From assembly GCF_016863135.1 (NCBI RefSeq), contig NZ_BOOH01000035.1, positions 1 to 64,000 on the forward strand: DNA of 64,000 bases. Reading direction: 5' to 3'. Source of the DNA: Planobispora longispora (GTDB taxonomy: Bacteria; Actinomycetota; Actinomycetes; Streptosporangiales; Streptosporangiaceae). The notes below the pieces were generated by a model that saw only the letters and a program-made list of their open reading frames with translations, made no database searches and had not been told where the DNA came from. The position numbers and the translations under genes were made by a program. Positions 62,547 to 64,000 of this stretch are shown here, one piece after another (within the stretch, counting starts at the first letter, position 1; every line of letters starts with the position of its first letter).

Positions 62547-63610
62547 GCGGCGGGCTGGCCCTGGTGCTGTCCGGCGGCGGGGCCCCGGCCGCCTACTTCG
62601 GCGCCGGGGTGATCGCGCATCTCGAGGAGCGCGGCCTCCTCGACCGGGTGAACGTGGTGTCCGGGACCTCCGCCGGAGCCTTCAACGCGGCGGCGGTGGC
62701 CGCCGGCCTGCCCGCGGACCGGCTGGCGGAGATGTGGACGGCGGTGCGGCCGCTCCAGTTCGCCCAGCCCAGACTGGACGTGTGGCGGCTGATCAACTGG
62801 CGTTCGGTGCTGCGCGGGCCGACCACGGGCCTGACCGACTACCTGCTCAACGCGATCGCCTGGACCTGGTTCGTCGACACCCGGCCCGCCCGGCAGTGGC
62901 TGCTGAGCCACATCGGCCGTCCGGGCGACCCGCAGGGCCGCATCCCCGTCCGCGCGGGGACCAGCCTGATCGTCTCGGCGGTGAGCCTCTCGACGGGCCA
63001 GGTCGTGCGCTTCACCAACCGGCTGCCGGAGCGTGCCGGGGCCTCGCCTCGGGACACGCCGTACGGACGGTCCTACGAATACTGCGAGACCCCGCTCAGC
63101 ATCGACCACCTGTTCGCGAGCGCCGCCGTGCCGCTGCTGTTCCAACCGGGCAGGCACGACGACGTCGACCACGTGGACGCGGGGCTGGTGGCCAACACCC
63201 CGCTCTCCCCGGTGTTCGACTACGAGCCCGACGGGGTGATCGTGGTCTCGGCCTCCGGGGTCAGCGCCGCGCTGTCCTCGCCCGCCTCGCTCGGCTCCGC
63301 CATCGGCAGGATCGCCGACAACCTCGCGCGGTACGCCGTCTACAGCAGCTACGAGCACGCCAGGACGGTGAACGCGCTCGTCGACCAGTCCCCGGAGACG
63401 GCCCTCAAGGAGGGGCGCAAGCACGTGGATCTCCTGCTCATCGAGCCGGAGGGGGTGGAGTTCACGATGACCGGGTTCCTCGACTTCTCCACGAGGACGG
63501 CCGCCCGGTTCATCGAGTTCGGCCACGCCCAGGCGGAGCGCGCGCTGCGCGGCTGGCCGGGCGGGGGACGGCGGCCGGGGGCGTCCCACGGCCCGGCCGG
63601 GGGGAGGTGA
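62543..63610 (+). CDS. Patatin-like phospholipase
   Basis: 355 residues. The oxyanion loop LSGGGAPAAYFGAG (9-22), nucleophile S43 in GTSAG and the dyad Asp D212 (HVDAGLVAN) are present. Patatins hydrolyse acyl chains of membrane lipids. No signal peptide is visible, so it acts inside the cell or at the inner membrane face. The C-terminus is Gly/Arg-rich. It overlaps the gene before it and lies 4 bases from the GMC oxidoreductase gene. Confidence 0.92.
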   Translation: MSGGLALVLSGGGAPAAYFGAGVIAHLEERGLLDRVNVVSGTSAGAFNAAAVAAGLPADRLAEMWTAVRPLQFAQPRLDVWRLINWRSVLRGPTTGLTDYLLNAIAWTWFVDTRPARQWLLSHIGRPGDPQGRIPVRAGTSLIVSAVSLSTGQVVRFTNRLPERAGASPRDTPYGRSYEYCETPLSIDHLFASAAVPLLFQPGRHDDVDHVDAGLVANTPLSPVFDYEPDGVIVVSASGVSAALSSPASLGSAIGRIADNLARYAVYSSYEHARTVNALVDQSPETALKEGRKHVDLLLIEPEGVEFTMTGFLDFSTRTAARFIEFGHAQAERALRGWPGGGRRPGASHGPAGGR

Positions 63611-63614
63611 CCCG

Positions 63615-64000
<386 letters not shown>

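Overview
The window is about 64 kb of very GC-rich DNA with dense genes, many GTG starts, ATGA/GTGA/TGATG start-stop overlaps and purine-rich ribosome binding sites. Its gene families (fused OppC-OppD transporters, SigE-type sigma factors, LuxR/NarL two-component pairs, MMPL plus YhgE/Pip operons, GMC/patatin clusters) point to a soil actinobacterium. Streptosporangiales is my best guess, by inference only. I saw no rRNA, tRNA or CRISPR.

Layout. (1) 1-9.9 kb is a pectin/galacturonate locus. A uronate-dehydrogenase-like enzyme, KdgD, an enolase-superfamily enzyme, a Gfo/Idh oxidoreductase, a PmoA-like protein and a GDSL esterase joined in frame to a 2-oxoglutarate-semialdehyde-type dehydrogenase form one tightly overlapped operon. 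A secreted pectinesterase-pectate lyase follows, and both units carry the same promoter/operator. (2) 9.9-24.8 kb is a second glycan module: GH20, an Opp-type ABC transporter, a TetR regulator, GH3 and GH1. The same TACCA-NN-TGGTA dyad lies in front of GH20, between opp and tetR, and in front of GH1, so this looks like one regulon. A sigma-factor/beta-propeller chimera lies inside it. (3) 25-38.4 kb is mixed: a GAF histidine kinase, a serine-recombinase-like gene with a 26-bp hix-like palindrome upstream, a STAS protein, metH under an S-adenosylhomocysteine (SAH) riboswitch, DJ-1/PfpI, VOC, pirin and GNAT genes, a NarL-type response regulator with its kinase behind paired palindromes, and a glutaredoxin. 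(4) 38.4-48.2 kb is an alpha-glucoside locus (GH13, two permeases, binding protein, STAND ATPase, LacI) next to a decayed GH87-like gene. (5) 48.2-58 kb holds a YjbR protein, an FMN reductase whose 3' end overlaps an antisense GH13 remnant, an MMPL-ABC fusion with a YhgE/Pip partner, and small unknown proteins. (6) 58-64 kb holds a Cys-cluster/pentapeptide protein, an RTX-like secreted protein, a 2H phosphoesterase, an 88-bp tandem duplication, and a four-gene cluster (alpha/beta hydrolase with Cys at the nucleophile elbow, GMC-associated protein, patatin, GMC oxidoreductase) that runs off the window.

How the genes work together. The first half reads as a plant-polysaccharide programme: secreted pectinase, acetylesterase, oxidation of galacturonate through aldarate intermediates to 2-oxoglutarate, then import and hydrolysis of beta-linked and alpha-linked oligosaccharides, each under its own operator type. 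A second theme is deletion and fusion. The esterase-dehydrogenase read-through, the NmrA stub, the sigma chimera, the GH87 deletion and the GH13 remnant are all junction products, and tandem repeats sit at or near several gene ends.
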